Source of the DNA: Allacma fusca
Taxonomy: Eukaryota; Arthropoda; Collembola; Symphypleona; Sminthuridae
Length of the DNA stretch: 64,000 nucleotides
Assembly: GCA_947179485.1 (NCBI GenBank)
Contig: OX359245.1
Span: forward strand, 56,965,067 to 57,029,066
Direction: 5' to 3'
A model generated the notes under the pieces. That model saw only the letters and a list, made by a program, of their open reading frames with translations, ran no database searches and was not told where the DNA came from. This document shows positions 10,912 to 23,557 of the stretch, one piece after another. A program made the position numbers and the translations under genes. How positions within the stretch are numbered: the first letter of the stretch is position 1; every line of letters starts with the position of its first letter.

Positions 10912-11222
10912 TATCGTCAGTTAGCATTCAAAGTCAGCGAATTACATTACAGGAAGTATCAGGAGTATCGCATACTGGTTGACCAGGTTGCCGTAAATTA
11001 TATGAAGTGCAATGAGTGCATGAATATTTTTAGCAGGCGATCAGGCCAAGTAGGGACATCAACTCTGGCCAGACATAATTGCAAGAATTCTGCAGTGGAA
11101 GCAACCCCAGCTATTATTAATTTCATTAAAAGGTTTTGAAAAATACAAGATTGCGATATAGCAAAATTGCACAAGCAAATTGTTCTGGGTCTAGCTAAGT
11201 ATTTACAAGTTGAACAAATATT
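10912..11222 (+). pseudogene. BED-type zinc finger relic of a hAT-like transposase
   Basis: A plus-strand frame reads about 75 codons with a finger of the form YMKCNECMNIF ... GTSTLARHNC, which fits the BED finger at the N-terminus of hAT transposases. An in-frame TGA follows FIKRF, and the same frame continues with a helical, hAT-like stretch (KLHKQIVLGLAKYLQ). No downstream catalytic domain is present. The part after 11222 is a GGGC-rich fragment resembling hAT ends. It is a decayed fragment. Confidence 0.5.
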
Positions 11223-11467
11223 TACGGGTGGGCTGCGGTTTTCTTAAAATTTTGAAGGCCGGCCGGGCTTTGTCGTTGAATATCCATTTCGTCCAGGGCG
11301 GGTACGGGTAAAAATTTAGGAATCACGGTCATAAAATACATCTCGAGGAGATGCTCTTTTTCATTATATTGCAACATAGTAGCAATACTATTCCATTCTC
11401 AACAGATACAATTACATTACCAGCCTGTATCAAACTTTATTGCATACTAGTTTCCGTCCACATATGC

Positions 11468-11472
11468 AAAAA
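11468..11472 (-). terminator. Pol III terminator of tRNA-iMet
   Basis: Five T residues on the minus strand, five bases past the 3' end of the tRNA. Confidence 0.75.
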
Positions 11473-11477
11473 TGTAA

Positions 11478-11549
11478 TAGCAGAGCGTGGTTTCGATCCA
11501 CGGACCTCTGGGTTATGGGCCCAGCACGCTTCCACTGCGCCACTCTGCT
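11478..11549 (-). tRNA. Initiator tRNA-Met (anticodon CAT)
   Basis: A 72-nt cloverleaf on the minus strand. Its 7-bp acceptor stem is AGCAGAG/CTCTGCT, the anticodon stem carries the three G-C pairs typical of initiators, the anticodon CAT lies at 11517-11515, and the T arm is CGTGG/CCACG with loop ATCGAAA. These features match the metazoan initiator and not the elongator tRNA-Met. There is no intron. Confidence 0.95.
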
Positions 11550-11639
11550 AATTCTTGATCATAGGAAGAAAGCAGATGAATCCGTTGAGAAATTCAATTA
11601 CTTCACAAAAATAGTGATACAATTCCAACTGCCATTTCA

Positions 11640-12892
11640 TCACTAATTAAAAAATGTTTTGCTTTGTATCCTCAGCAATATTTCATATAGGAGGCTATTA
11701 CGCGTACACAGTGAGGTTCTTTTAATAATTATGTACAAAAAAAAACATCAGTAAGTGACAATTTTATAAAGGTTTCGTTCATTGTTCATTAGATTGGGCA
11801 GTTTAACAAGAACCATTAGATTTGAAAATAGTCTGAAACTATGTTGTAATACAAGCGGATTACAAGGCACAGCAGAACGAAATTTTTTGAAGTCACAAGT
11901 GGGACATCTTTGCAACGGGTCTAATTAAAAGGTATGAATGCTTCTTCAAAAATATCGTTGCACTACGATGAAGCTGCCGATAGAATTTGTTTACAGCAAT
12001 TTTTGTGGCAGAAGCATTTATATGTACTGAAAAATTAATGTCAGTTATGTATATATGATAAATAAATTGGTTGCGTTTACATCTTTCTTAATTTAAACTT
12101 AATTTTAACTAAATTTAAAAGTAAAAAACAATTATTCCCAGAAAAGTTGCAGCATGAACAGTGGTGTAGTCATAAATATTTTTCTACCCTGGCCTCAGTC
12201 CTAAAATTAAAACGCCAGTCTCCAATACGTCACGCGTTAACTCTAATAACATTACTCAAAATTTGAGGTTTAAAATAAGCCACAAAATTACTACATGACT
12301 AGTTTGGGATATTCAGTAGCTCTTGATGCTCAAGTTTTTAAGTCTACTGCCTGAATTTGTCCTAATCTCACCAATGATATGACAAATTGTAGAAAATCAA
12401 ATTGACTTAAAGATTGGCTAACACCAGACATGGGAATAAATAGGAATGGAAAGACGACTGCCGTCAACGCAATTAGCTACATCAACAAATAGGTTTATTT
12501 GTCATTATAATAATATACAGTGTAGTAAGCATGGAACGTCTAACGTATATGAAATTAAATCTTCAAATATATGCGAGTATATATATAATTATTGTACATA
12601 GTTTTGCCAATTCCAGGGAGGATTTCGAAACGCGGTCAGTATTATTTCTCGATGTATAACATGCCTGATTTATTTTGAAGTTGGACTTGAAACTAGGCCG
12701 TTCAGGTTGCAAAATCTGCATCATTAATCATTAGATACCATTTACCTATAATGATTTGGCAGATAATCCGATACTGCACGGCTCTCATAATTTTTGAAGC
12801 TTGAATGCGATTATCAGGTTTGGTTGTCGTCGAAATCACGATAAGGCCTGGATGCTATAATGAAATATTAGTTTACGGAGCCCTGTTAAGTG
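11640..12892. other. Intergenic, nothing recognised
   Basis: AT-rich spacer between tRNA-iMet and the receptor gene's 3' end. I see no coding frame, repeat array or RNA gene. Confidence 0.4.
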
Positions 12893-14917
12893 CTAGATAT
12901 GACTGAGATAATTTAAGAACTTTAATTTTTCAGTTACGTGAAGTGAATGAGTACATGTTTTAGACAATGTCTTAAATTTTCTATCCTGGTTCGAACCAGT
13001 TTTGTGATCACAATAAATTAACCCCGAAATCCGCAGTATAAACTCCCAGCGTCTCTTCACCCATAAAAATTCGGCGGAAAACGTTCCAACAGAAATTAGC
13101 CAATAAATAGATATCACAATGAGAACAGCGTAAATATCCACTATACTCAAAGCAATTGGAGAGTCGTTATTTGATTCCCGCCATTTCTCTTCCCGTGCTT
13201 TCATTTTGGCCCATAATCTTCCACGCTGCCTAGCCCTTGTTAACTCGATGTCCTGAAGCCGCTTTACGATTCCCATGTCGAACAAGCGTCGAATTGACCT
13301 CGAAAAATCCTCAGACAACACTGAATGTTTTTTTAATGCTGCACCACCAAATATTGAGAAAAACGCATCTTTGGACATGCGCAGAACTGCATTACCATCA
13401 ACATTTGAAAAATTTTTTACCCCTTCATACACTGTGATCGAGTCCATGGCAATGCATGCAGATCTTCCTTGAAGGGCTTCTACGAGACAGGTTTGCAAAA
13501 CTTTTTCCAGTCCCAATTTTTTACCAATAGTCTTAAACACAGGATTACTTGAAGCTTCAATACTTGCGTATATCATTCCACCAACGAAATGAAGGGTCGG
13601 TTTGTATTCGGATTCTGCTAGTTCCTTAAATGTTTCAGGAACAATTTCAGGTAACGGAATTGAACGAAGCGTCGTGAGTTTAGCACGGTAAGCCGTGGCG
13701 AACACAATAGAAACAAAAAACCAAAGTGTTGCTAACAATCTGAGAATTTGAATATGGTCCCACATAGAATCTGTTATTTCCTGTTCCAATATGGGCTTAA
13801 ATATGAAACCACCGCTGTTTCTCAACATGGTTCCCCATGACATAGATTGCAACGGGATATTCCGGATTTTCTTTTCCGAAATTATGAAGCAAAAGTAAGA
13901 TACAGAAATCACGCCCAAGCATAAAAATATTGCTAACCACAAGCTCGCGGTGAATGGTTCCAGGATGAGTTTCCATCGGGGTACATGAGCCGGCATTTTA
14001 GTAAAAAATCTGACCGTTGTGAAAATCACAGGTGGCAAATACTCTATGACTTCCGTTCTTTGCGCGGATAATCCAATATCAATAGCAATATCCGCCTCTC
14101 CACGCTGAATTGAGCCAACGATCCCTGAAAATGTGCCATTCGGGAGCCGTTTGCCAAACCCATCTTGAAATTGAACACTAAAATTAAATTCGAACTTCTT
14201 CTGAAGAATCAGAAATATTTCATTGCAAAATCCGCCGGCCAATGTTATCTTCCCTTGAGGATCTTTCCCAAAAACTGCATTCAAAGCCAGTCCTGGCTTT
14301 GCAGATACTTTCAAAAATGTCCCTGTCAAATTTTTGGTGACGGTGGGAAATAATTTGTTGATGTCGCTTGAAATTTCTTGTTTCAAAACCCTGGGGCAGT
14401 TGTGACATTGAGGAACCAACAGGGTAGGTTTTACAAGTTTCTTATTAATTTCAAGTCTGAGTTTGTACTTTAAATTTTGCATTGTTCTTAAGCAAACGTT
14501 GTTCCCACTGAAATTATATCGAAAGAATAGAACGTAATACAGGTAGTTTTGGTTTCGTTTGTAGAATGTTTTACAGTCAGGATTTTTATCCAGGATGGTA
14601 ACAATGCTTAGTACATGCGGGTGGACAAATTTGTTTGTTGAGCGTATTTGTTCCAATGAATTGTACCATTCAACGGGTCTATCGTGTAAATTTTTTAGGA
14701 ATGTTTCTAGAGCTGAACATGTGAATAACGTGGGATAGTTGGAGGAAAATATGCTTACAGTTTGGAACACTTGTATTTCTGTAACGAAACCAGATGTAAC
14801 TGTCAAAACTTGATGTAAATCATTGCAAAACTCGTTTTCGGGTTCCATTTGAACAATTTGCTGGGAAAAATGGGGAATTAAAGGGAAGATCAATAACACT
14901 TGCGTTAAAGAAATCAT
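12893..14917 (-). CDS. Ionotropic receptor (divergent IR, glutamate-receptor-like channel)
   Basis: An intronless 674-codon gene. I take the ATG at 14917 because a hydrophobic signal peptide (MISLTQVLLIFPLIP) follows it; the frame opens slightly upstream without ATG. Residues about 200-305 form the first ligand-binding lobe, with the hallmark FSGIVGSIQRGEADIAIDIGL and an R before the first channel helix. Transmembrane helix 1 is about 325-345, the pore region and helix 2 about 360-410 (ending ATAYRAKLTTLRS), the second lobe about 430-580 with MDSITVYEG, and helix 3 about 590-612. This is the layout of arthropod IRs, ligand-gated cation channels of chemosensory neurons. The N-terminal 200 residues are family-specific and contain several Cys. 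The ligand is unknown. There are no frame breaks, so the gene is probably functional. Confidence 0.88.
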   Translation of the reverse strand: MISLTQVLLIFPLIPHFSQQIVQMEPENEFCNDLHQVLTVTSGFVTEIQVFQTVSIFSSNYPTLFTCSALETFLKNLHDRPVEWYNSLEQIRSTNKFVHPHVLSIVTILDKNPDCKTFYKRNQNYLYYVLFFRYNFSGNNVCLRTMQNLKYKLRLEINKKLVKPTLLVPQCHNCPRVLKQEISSDINKLFPTVTKNLTGTFLKVSAKPGLALNAVFGKDPQGKITLAGGFCNEIFLILQKKFEFNFSVQFQDGFGKRLPNGTFSGIVGSIQRGEADIAIDIGLSAQRTEVIEYLPPVIFTTVRFFTKMPAHVPRWKLILEPFTASLWLAIFLCLGVISVSYFCFIISEKKIRNIPLQSMSWGTMLRNSGGFIFKPILEQEITDSMWDHIQILRLLATLWFFVSIVFATAYRAKLTTLRSIPLPEIVPETFKELAESEYKPTLHFVGGMIYASIEASSNPVFKTIGKKLGLEKVLQTCLVEALQGRSACIAMDSITVYEGVKNFSNVDGNAVLRMSKDAFFSIFGGAALKKHSVLSEDFSRSIRRLFDMGIVKRLQDIELTRARQRGRLWAKMKAREEKWRESNNDSPIALSIVDIYAVLIVISIYWLISVGTFSAEFLWVKRRWEFILRISGLIYCDHKTGSNQDRKFKTLSKTCTHSLHVTEKLKFLNYLSHI

Positions 14918-14941
14918 TCCCCGACGCTTGTACCTCAGCAA

Positions 14942-17900
14942 AGGTTATAACAGAAAATACGACTGTCAATTGTATTCGGTAAGGCACGGTGTATTAATCC
15001 TACATGAAATTTCTTATATAATGTTTTCGTCTTAGACAGAATTTCCTTTCTATTGGCATAGTTACATTTTCCCTGGGATTACATTTACATTATGTAGTAG
15101 TTAATTATATATGGTGGCATCTCCATATATTGATAGGCATTTTGTATCCCTTAGGAACCAATATTATAGGAAATTCACTGAAATTTAATTACGCCTATAC
15201 GAGTGTAGTTACACGCCCTGCTTGTCATTCCAAACGTGAACATATCTATGGGTACAAACTTGCGTAACCATATAAACGGTGCCTCAAAAAGTTCCCCTTA
15301 TAGCTCTGTAGAATGATCAAAGGAAAAAATTATATATTTGACGTGCTTGTTTATTGCAGCAATTGTAATGGTCTTCGAAACGAGCACAACAACACATCAC
15401 TATATTGAATTGTTTAGCCCCGCAGGACGCAAAACAGTAAAGCAAAATTTGCTTTATAAATACAAAAAATATTAGAAATCTCTATCTCTACTGTGACGTC
15501 CGTCTGTCCTATAGATATTTGGTCTAAACTTACCTAATTATTCTTAGGTTTACTCCGTACTTCTGTCAGTCAAACGTTTCCACGAATAGTTCGTCGATTT
15601 ATTTATAATTATTTAAAGGTCTGCTCCGTATATCTGTCGGTTCTGCGATCTACGAATACTTATACGAGCCAAATATCAAAGAGGTGATTTCTCATTAGAG
15701 GTATTGACAAGTTGTGAGAATGCGGGAATTAACTTCATTAAAAGAACCAACGCTCGATGCTCAATTGACCTGGTGCAATCAATACTTGACGCGAATATTT
15801 GCCTTTAATATTAACATTTAATTTACTTACGGAGTCGAAATTTTTTAATTAAAATGTTTCATTTCCTTGCATTTATTTACGCAATAAACCATGTACCCAC
15901 ACCATCGACGAAGCATTTGAAAGTATGGAAAAATATTATGCTTCAAAATGCGGTTTGAGGTATGCTAATTTCTCATATTAGGTATTAGGAGTATTACGTC
16001 CTAGAAGTACTAAGCTCATACTTTAAAGTTCTCTTGAAACTTATACTAGACCGGTTTTAGTCATATTCCGGGGAAGTACAACAATAACTTAAGGGTACAT
16101 ACCTACGATAGGGACTGCCGTGTGATGCTATAGATGGCCATACTTAGGGTATACTCCTGTTCATCAGGAGTTAGTATGCCTGTGGAAGGAACTAATGTGA
16201 TATGCTTCATTTATACTTACTGTAGATATGCTTATGAGTAGGTTTAATGTATATACTTATTTTATGCTCCTTGAAATTACGGTCAAGTCAAGATCCTCTC
16301 TTCTCAGCAGCATTCAAACAGGTGCATATAGATATAAAATCAAAAGTACATAACTTTAGTATTTTAAAATAATTTTTAATAATGTTCTTTATTTCAGTAT
16401 TATAATATTAATGGTTAATATTGACAAAAAAATTATTAATAATTATATGCACATGGGACTAATTGTAAGAAACTGATTGCACCCCCTAGTCCAAATAAGG
16501 ATGGATGGTACAGGTACAAATATTGATGCAGATCTACGTGTAGATTAATGCAGAAGTCATGGAAGTGAATCAACGGCAATGTTTTTGGAACTAGAGAAAT
16601 GCATTTTAAAATATCTTCATGCGCTCGTGTGCGGAAAATTTTTCAGGGTTTTCAACAAACTGGCAAACTGATCATATTGAACAGAATTCTGGGCTTTGCC
16701 AGGAAAAATATAGCAATTTTGGAGGAATGTAGCTAAAAAGAGACTCATGAAAATGAATTTCTGGGTTGACTTTTTTGCAATGGACGACTAGGAGTTTATA
16801 AAAGTAATTATTCAGAATGAATGGTTTGTATCAAATTTTACGGGAAATATTACCCAGTCAAAATCAACCAAAAAACAACTACATATGTAAATTTTTAGCT
16901 TGAAATAAGAATATAAATGTTAATGTTGCCTGCCATTTTTAGTTACTGAGAAAACAATTCTTAACTTTGAAAAATAAAATGCAGTATTATGATTCACCAT
17001 GTAATAGGGCACAAGCACAACTTTCTGACTAATTTTTATGAACAGCAGATCGTCCATGAAAAGAAACTATTTCTTCGTTGTCGTATTCTACCCACTTTCG
17101 TTTATGAAGCAAAGTTTACTCAAAGTTGCTGTCTATTTTTGCAGTCTTACCCAAAATTCTGAATCTAGGGACCAGTTTGTTAGCTTGGAACAACTTAAAA
17201 TCAGTTGAATCACATAAAAAACTGAGCACGGTTGTCTTTCAGAATTTCACTAGTTTACAAAAATGACTTTGACCCATTTCCTTGACTGCCGTATTGTGAG
17301 TTTTTGAACTAGCGAGACGTAACAAATTTTGAAAAGTTCTAAACACATCTTTATATAGATATTTTTTACCAGTAATTATACGGTTTAAGGTAAACTGTTT
17401 TCAGGTCAGCCAAAATTTTTCTTCACAGACTCTTCCTTCATACTTATTTTTTATGCCGGGTGCTCGTATAACCGACCTCTTCTGCCCCTCCGAGATATTA
17501 CGATCCTTAAACTAGTCTTGTAAAATCCTTGAGCTGCACCTGTAAAATTAGAATTCTTAATTTTAACAAGAAATTCAGTGTTCATGATCCACTCTTCTTG
17601 GATTACTTCAAAAAAAGAATCTCAAAGCAAGCAAAAATATTCTTTGCTGCAAAAATCTATAAATTCTTGCATCTAATGTAAACAAAAGCTTACAGTAAAT
17701 AAATGTCTACAAAATATCAAGAATGGCGGAATATCTGGATAATTGCGAGTTGAGGTAATACAATGACAATGAGGGTTTGTCGGGATAGTTAGTACGAATC
17801 AACAAACTTCATCATTAGAGGCTGCCTCCCACATTTTGTTGATTCTACCAACAGATCCTCAGAAAATTGCCTCGCCTCTTGTCGCCAATTCTGATTATTA

Positions 17901-19300
17901 TTGCCCAAATTCTCAATCACTACATATCTTCGGGATCCCGCATTTTATTTATTTATTATATGATCTATTTTAAATATACTTAAGAAACTAAGAAATGAGA
18001 AGCGTGTGCATACCTGTGTCGTCCATTGAGGATATGCCCCTTAGTGACCGCAATAATTCATCACATTAATTTCTGATTATCTGATCCCGTGACTAAAAGG
18101 CATACAGATTTTGTTTAAATCCACTACCCACTTACAGTTAAAACTATTCTAGTAGTTATTTTAGTAATTATTAGTAATGAAAAGTACTAGCTTCCAACTA
18201 ATTATTACTTGAAGTAGTAATACCTGGTTCATGGGAACCTGGATAGAATGGCACTGTCATCCGTTAGGTTTCACTATATGCTGGGAAGTTACATGGACGT
18301 ATGCCTTACAGTATGAGTTCGTATGATTCTCATGATCATACAAATGATAATGGTACCTTCTTCCCATTAAAAGTATGTTTTAAGGACTCTCTTTCTACCT
18401 AATACACCAATACTCGAAATTAGCAACCGAAACGTATTTCTGAAGCATAAGCTTATTTAGGTATGTAAATGAAAATCATATGAAAGTACATTCATCTAAT
18501 AATTCCCAGACGCAAAGAAAAGCACTAATCACTTGCACGGATACTTTTTCATACCTCCATATGCTTGGTCGTTGGTGTGGGTAAGCATACTTACGAAAGT
18601 TTAATATACCTGTGAATTCACTTATGTTACAAAAATTCGTAGGTACATTACATAATTACTTGCTGGAATATTGACCTGTTGAAAGAAGTTAATTAAGTTT
18701 TCCTTCATTGTTAGTCTATTCAATTTTTAATCCTTTGGTTATATGCCCCCAGCAAAGCAGTTTTAACGGCTATTCACACAAATATAAAACATTCAGAGGC
18801 TATTGATCATAACTTTCTATCTTCCTATTAACAAGATAATTGGGTGGAATTCCGAAGTACCACAGGAAGCACTCACATGGTCTGCACATTAGACGTACAT
18901 ATTTAAGAAAGTTCGTTTGTGATAGGAGAACTCCGAGAATTATGCTTTAGGTATATTGGTAAAATTTGCATTAACATCAAGCATTTAAGATAATTTATTA
19001 TCTAGTGAATTTATACTTTAAGACAGAGAATTTAGTACGCCAGTAACGAGGGCACGGAAAATAGTTTTGTAACCAGGAAAGTATAACTCAGCCATGAAGC
19101 TCATTTCTAAGGGCGATGGTTGTCCTATTGATTTTGAAAATTTTCGATTCATTTCAGCCCAGTTGATTTAGTTAAAAGCTGAACTGACACTGAGTTAACA
19201 ACTAACTGTATTAATGTTTTATCCCATTGTGAAATTATTTAAGTATTTAATAATAGGTTTATATTTGAGCCGCCTAAAATCACAGGTTGATCAAGATGTT
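14942..19300. other. Gene-poor stretch
   Basis: No supported exon on either strand. Near 15540-15650 a short block around CTCCGTA-x-x-TCTGTC appears twice, about 70 bp apart. Otherwise only AT-rich, non-coding sequence was recognised. Confidence 0.35.
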
Positions 19301-19316
19301 TATTTCAAAACCTCTC

Positions 19317-19353
19317 ACAGAATTTCCAGCTCGTAAAGACTCGAGGCAGCCAT
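19317..19353 (-). pseudogene. Relic first exon of a SEC14-like gene
   Basis: On the minus strand ATG at 19353 starts MAASSLYELEIL, nearly identical to the first exon of genes A and B (MAAPS-YEL-ILPE), but the frame then hits TGA where those genes have the CCAGAG|GT donor. The sequence upstream of the ATG also resembles the 5' flank of gene B. No further exons were found nearby, so this is an orphan duplicate of a promoter and first exon. Confidence 0.6.
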
Positions 19354-20071
19354 ATTTGCAGAACTTACGAAATCTTCAAAAAAATTTGATTAACCATAAA
19401 TCGTTAATGAACTATCTTACAACCACTGGCTCTAAATTAACTCTGTGTTAATGTTTTTTTTTTCAATGTACACTTAATTCAGCAAAACTTGAAGCTAACA
19501 ATCGAAAACCTTTGCTTGCATGAAGAAAAATGCGTTTGTCATCAATTATTGCTAAAATTTGCCAGCCCTCATTCATTGCAAACATTCTGCCTGAAAATTT
19601 AAGCCAACGCAGCGTTGATTAGAACATATTGTAATAAAAGTTCTGGCAAAATTTCTCGAGAAATTAGATATTTAAAATCAAGATTTGATTCCGGGAAATG
19701 TTAATTTTATGATATTTTATTTTCTTGTAGCTATCACTTCTTCATTAATAATAATATTAATATTTATTCAGGTCAAACTTTTGGCCTTGGCCCTTACAAA
19801 GTTTTTTTACTTCTTCAGTAGTGTTGCATTTACAGTATTCATTTTTTTAATCTAAAGCACAACACTATTGGGAAAGAAAAAACGCAGAGAAAGGGAGCCA
19901 CTACATTCAGAGTGTATATTGCACAACTGTCGAATCAAGGAATATATTGGAGGAGAAATATAATTTATTTAATGAACGCTTTAGTAGGCATTTTCGTAAT
20001 AATTTTTTTGATAAACATTTTCAGAGCATATGTATGTATATAATGTTCAAACAATTCAGCAAGCGCAGCAA

Positions 20072-20329
20072 CAGAGCTGCGCACAAGTACAAGTAGACGG
20101 TCAAGTTTGGATCATGTTCAAGTCAAATTGGGCATGGTCCCGAAACACGCGTATTTAATCATGGTCAACGAATTCCAGATTGACTTAGAATCCCGAATCT
20201 GTCCCATTCAATTATTACTTGAAGTGAAAATTTCAAGTTTGGGTAATCTTGAAAAACATTCTTGAGAACTCGTGTTCAAGTCAAGTCTGTGATCGGATTT
20301 TTGGAAATACCTAACCTGAGCGCAGAACT
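20072..20329. mobile_element. Short relic of the CAGAGCTGC hAT family
   Basis: The left end is CAGAGCTGCGCACAAGTACA, and the right end has a degenerate inverted copy (GAGCGCAGAACT). The interior contains repeated TCAAGT and AAGTCA words, as in the related copies near 37942 and at 49707-51415. No convincing target duplication was seen. Confidence 0.45.
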
Positions 20330-22099
20330 ATGTAGCGATACTTAAACAGTTACATAAGATGCGCTTTTAAACTAAACCGGCCAGATACTGAAGATTAAAA
20401 GAGTTGGCTTTCTTATTTTTGTGACAACATTTTTTCTGATATGTAAAAAAATTTATCTAAAGTTACTATTGGAATTTTTGAAGCAATTCAATAGTCATAT
20501 CTCTAAAAATAACTGCAGGATAGACCGATAGAATAGTACACGATGAGACAAAGCGTGTGCATTGTTTACTGTAATTACCAAAAAAACTATTTGCCCCCAA
20601 AGTTTTCCCCACTACCGTTTAATGGAGAATGGAGAAAATTTCTAATTGGTTGAGAAGTGATTGAAAAATGATTTATTTCCCCAGATTTAAAAAAACAAGA
20701 TTTCAACTTAAACCAAAAACTGTGGATACAGTTCTCACATTTCAAAATTTGTTTCTAAACAAACTTTTGACACTGCACGCCATTTAGACTATGCAGTGTG
20801 GTCACGTGGGGTTCGATCTGTCCGTAGTGTAAAAGTGATCGTTTTGCGATAAAACGCCTGTGCATAACTGCTGCAGTGTCTCTTAGTAATCTGTGGTTAC
20901 TGTATCGGGAAATTGTCATCATGGGCGCGCCACATTTAAAATTCTAAAGTTAATTCACCGAAACTCGTTTAGTTTAGAATAGCTTTTTAGGCTCAAGCCC
21001 ATGCTCCAAAGCTGGGCAACAAAATTTCCTATCCTAAGTCCTACATACATTTTATGGTTAACAAAGATACTTACATTTTGCATACATAAACTTTTCCACA
21101 ATTTTAATCACACATACATTTATGCAGCATATAAATAAAATTATGCATAATTATATGTATGTGCACATGTCTATAAAAGTGTATGTTGAACGTTGTAAAC
21201 CTTTATAAAAACTAATGAAGAATGGTTTCACGAGTGTATATATAGTTAATTAGTTAAGTTTAAAATAATTATTTTCTAGTTTCGTAGGTTTCACTGAAAA
21301 CGTATACAAATCGTTTGCATTGCAGCAGGAAATAATAAATGCGAATACACCAATAGACACAGACCGTGCCAAGAATAAACACAGATGGAGCTCGCTGAGC
21401 ATAGACCTACATATATACGATATACATATTTAAATCTCCCGGCCTTTTAAACATACATGCTGGTCAATACAATAATCATAGCATACATATATCATACATT
21501 TTTAGTGGAAGTGGAAACACACAGCCTATATATATGGTCATTACATACAAATATTCAGAAAATGTGCGAACATACATACATAAAAAAACTTCGTATATTT
21601 ATGCATATATGTAGGATATGTGCCCAGGCTCATTATGACAGTCCGAAACCGAAACCTGTTGGAGCCCTATATGTTATTATTTATGTCCTGACGCTCCTAT
21701 GTTTATTGAAATCCAAGAAAAATAAATTATTAACGACTCTCTGATAATTATTCTAATCAATTTCTAGGAATATACTTTTCCAGAAATGCGATAGTCATAC
21801 ATACAATTTTTAGAAATGTCTTTGTAGATTCGTGGGAATTATTCATTGTGACCCACAAATTTCATTTTATTATTCCATTTTAAGTTTTGATAGTCGACTC
21901 ATTTCGCACTGAGGTCGCAGTGTGGGATTCAAAGCTTCCATATCTACTTGAATACAATTAAAACACTGCAATCCTTATTGACTACGCCAGTAGTTAAGAC
22001 ATGCTTTTAAGTATTTAATGAAAAACATAATCCTTTCAAAACAAATTTCGCTCCAAAATTAAATAAAAAAAAGTTTAAACTTTAAAAAATTTTGTTAGC
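20330..22099. other. Gene-poor stretch with a dispersed repeat and CATA microsatellites
   Basis: About 20400-20530 matches a diverged second copy at about 44870-45000 (TTTTTTCTGATA-GTAAAAAA-TTTATCT and following). Around 21050-21620 the sequence is rich in CATACATA and ATATATG words. The open frame at 21457-21744 comes from this low-complexity sequence and is not supported. Confidence 0.4.
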
Positions 22100-23525
22100 A
22101 TGGCTGCTCCAAGTCTTTACGAACTGAAAATTTTGCCAGAGGTAAATTGTGGATTTTTATTTTGAATTTTACTGTGGCTTGGCGTTAAAACTGGATTCAA
22201 TTTTTTAAGTAAATTTTATTTTATTTAACTGTACCTTATCATTTTCAGTTTCGAAGGCGTGTTAAGGATTTGAGTTTAAATGAGTTTCTCAACTCGGACA
22301 TGCAATTATTACGCTGGATTCGAGGTACTGATTCTACATTTGACAGAAATCTATGCAAATTCTCCAGTTGTTGTTTTCATACTTATTGCTGTATAATTTG
22401 AATAAAAACGAAAAACTAATGTATTTTTTTATTGTTCTTCTGTCCGCTAGCTCGCGAAAATAACCTTGACCAGGCTGAGTTAATGCTGAGAGCGGTAATT
22501 ATATAATGAAAAATATTCCTAGAGGGCTCCAGGGGGTGCATATTCAATATTATTTTTTAAGATCGGAATTACTTTTTAGCATATGAAGTGGAGAGAGGAG
22601 GTTAGTTTCGATCAGTTGCTACTCCTGGACATGCCAAAACAATGTGAGGGCGTCATTCTGGATACAATTCTGGGTTTCGACAACGATAACTTTCCAGGTA
22701 AATGTTAAGCTTTTTTTTATTTTGCAATCCAATCTGTAATATTTTATTGCTTAATCATCCAAACACATGGAATGAATGACTTCTTCATAGGATGTAACCT
22801 AACTGTGCTCGGACTTGTAGCAAAACAAAAATATTATCACTAAATTGTGACTCCGTTATTTAGTGGTTCTGTCACCTCTTGGTAAATGGGATGTGAAGAG
22901 ACTTCTCCAGGAAATCGGTCCTGATGCCCTTCTAAGATCAAAATGGAAGCTTGAAAAAGAGATACAGGAAGCTATGAAAAACAAATTGACAACAGAGGGA
23001 GTTCCTGTAACTCAATACAGCATTATATGCGATCTGGATGGATTATCAATTAGCCAAGGAACCTTTGCAGGTAATTACATACATACATACATTACTGCAT
23101 CCAATTTCATAAATATGAGTTTACACAGAAATTTTTTCCGATCCTTTGAATTTGCAAATTTAGTTCTTCGATTCCTTACGGACGCTTCACGGATTGATGA
23201 AGCAAATTTCCCGGAAAGTTTGAAAAGCTGGGTAGTCATTAATGGTAAGTCGGTCGTCATCCATCGGGGCTTCAATCTGTAAACGCTAAAATAATGTACC
23301 ACCTGCAATGACTGCTAATTGAAATGCTTTCTTTTACACATAGCCCCATGGTTCTTCCCTATATTTTTCAAATGCACTAAACCGTTTGTGAGTGAAATAA
23401 CCAAGTCAAAAATTCACGTTTACGGGGGAAATCGGAAAGAATGGATGCAATTCTTAGGATCTGTATTTCCTCATCATGTGCTACCCATAAAATATGGAGG
23501 CTCGAATAGCATTGAAATTCCTTAG
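22100..23525 (+). CDS. SEC14-like CRAL-TRIO protein A
   Basis: Seven exons: 22100-22141, 22249-22324, 22451-22494, 22580-22697, 22864-23070, 23164-23244, 23344-23525; 249 residues, all GT-AG, phases 0,1,0,1,1,1. The N-terminal helical part holds LLRWIRARENNLDQAELMLR and HMKWREE, the CRAL-TRIO-N signature. The lipid-binding fold follows, with GKWDVKRLL, VICDLDGL-like ICDLDGLS, NFPESLKSWVVINAPWFFP and KYGGSN. The family binds a hydrophobic ligand (phosphoinositide, tocopherol, retinoid or similar) and transfers or presents it in the cytosol. The GOLD domain of SEC14L proteins is absent, and the protein ends just after the YGG motif. It converges with gene B, its closest relative here. An AATAAA lies at 23552-23557, just past the stop. 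No defects seen. Confidence 0.9.
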
Positions 23526-23551
23526 CAGTGGAAAACAGGAGAATATCACTG

Positions 23552-23557
23552 AATAAA
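23552..23557 (+). promoter_or_regulatory. Polyadenylation signal of gene A
   Basis: AATAAA, 27 bases past the TAG stop of SEC14-like gene A. Confidence 0.5.

Noticed and set aside
21457-21744. 95-codon frame
   Set aside because: It lies in CATA-rich low-complexity sequence with no motif or splice context.
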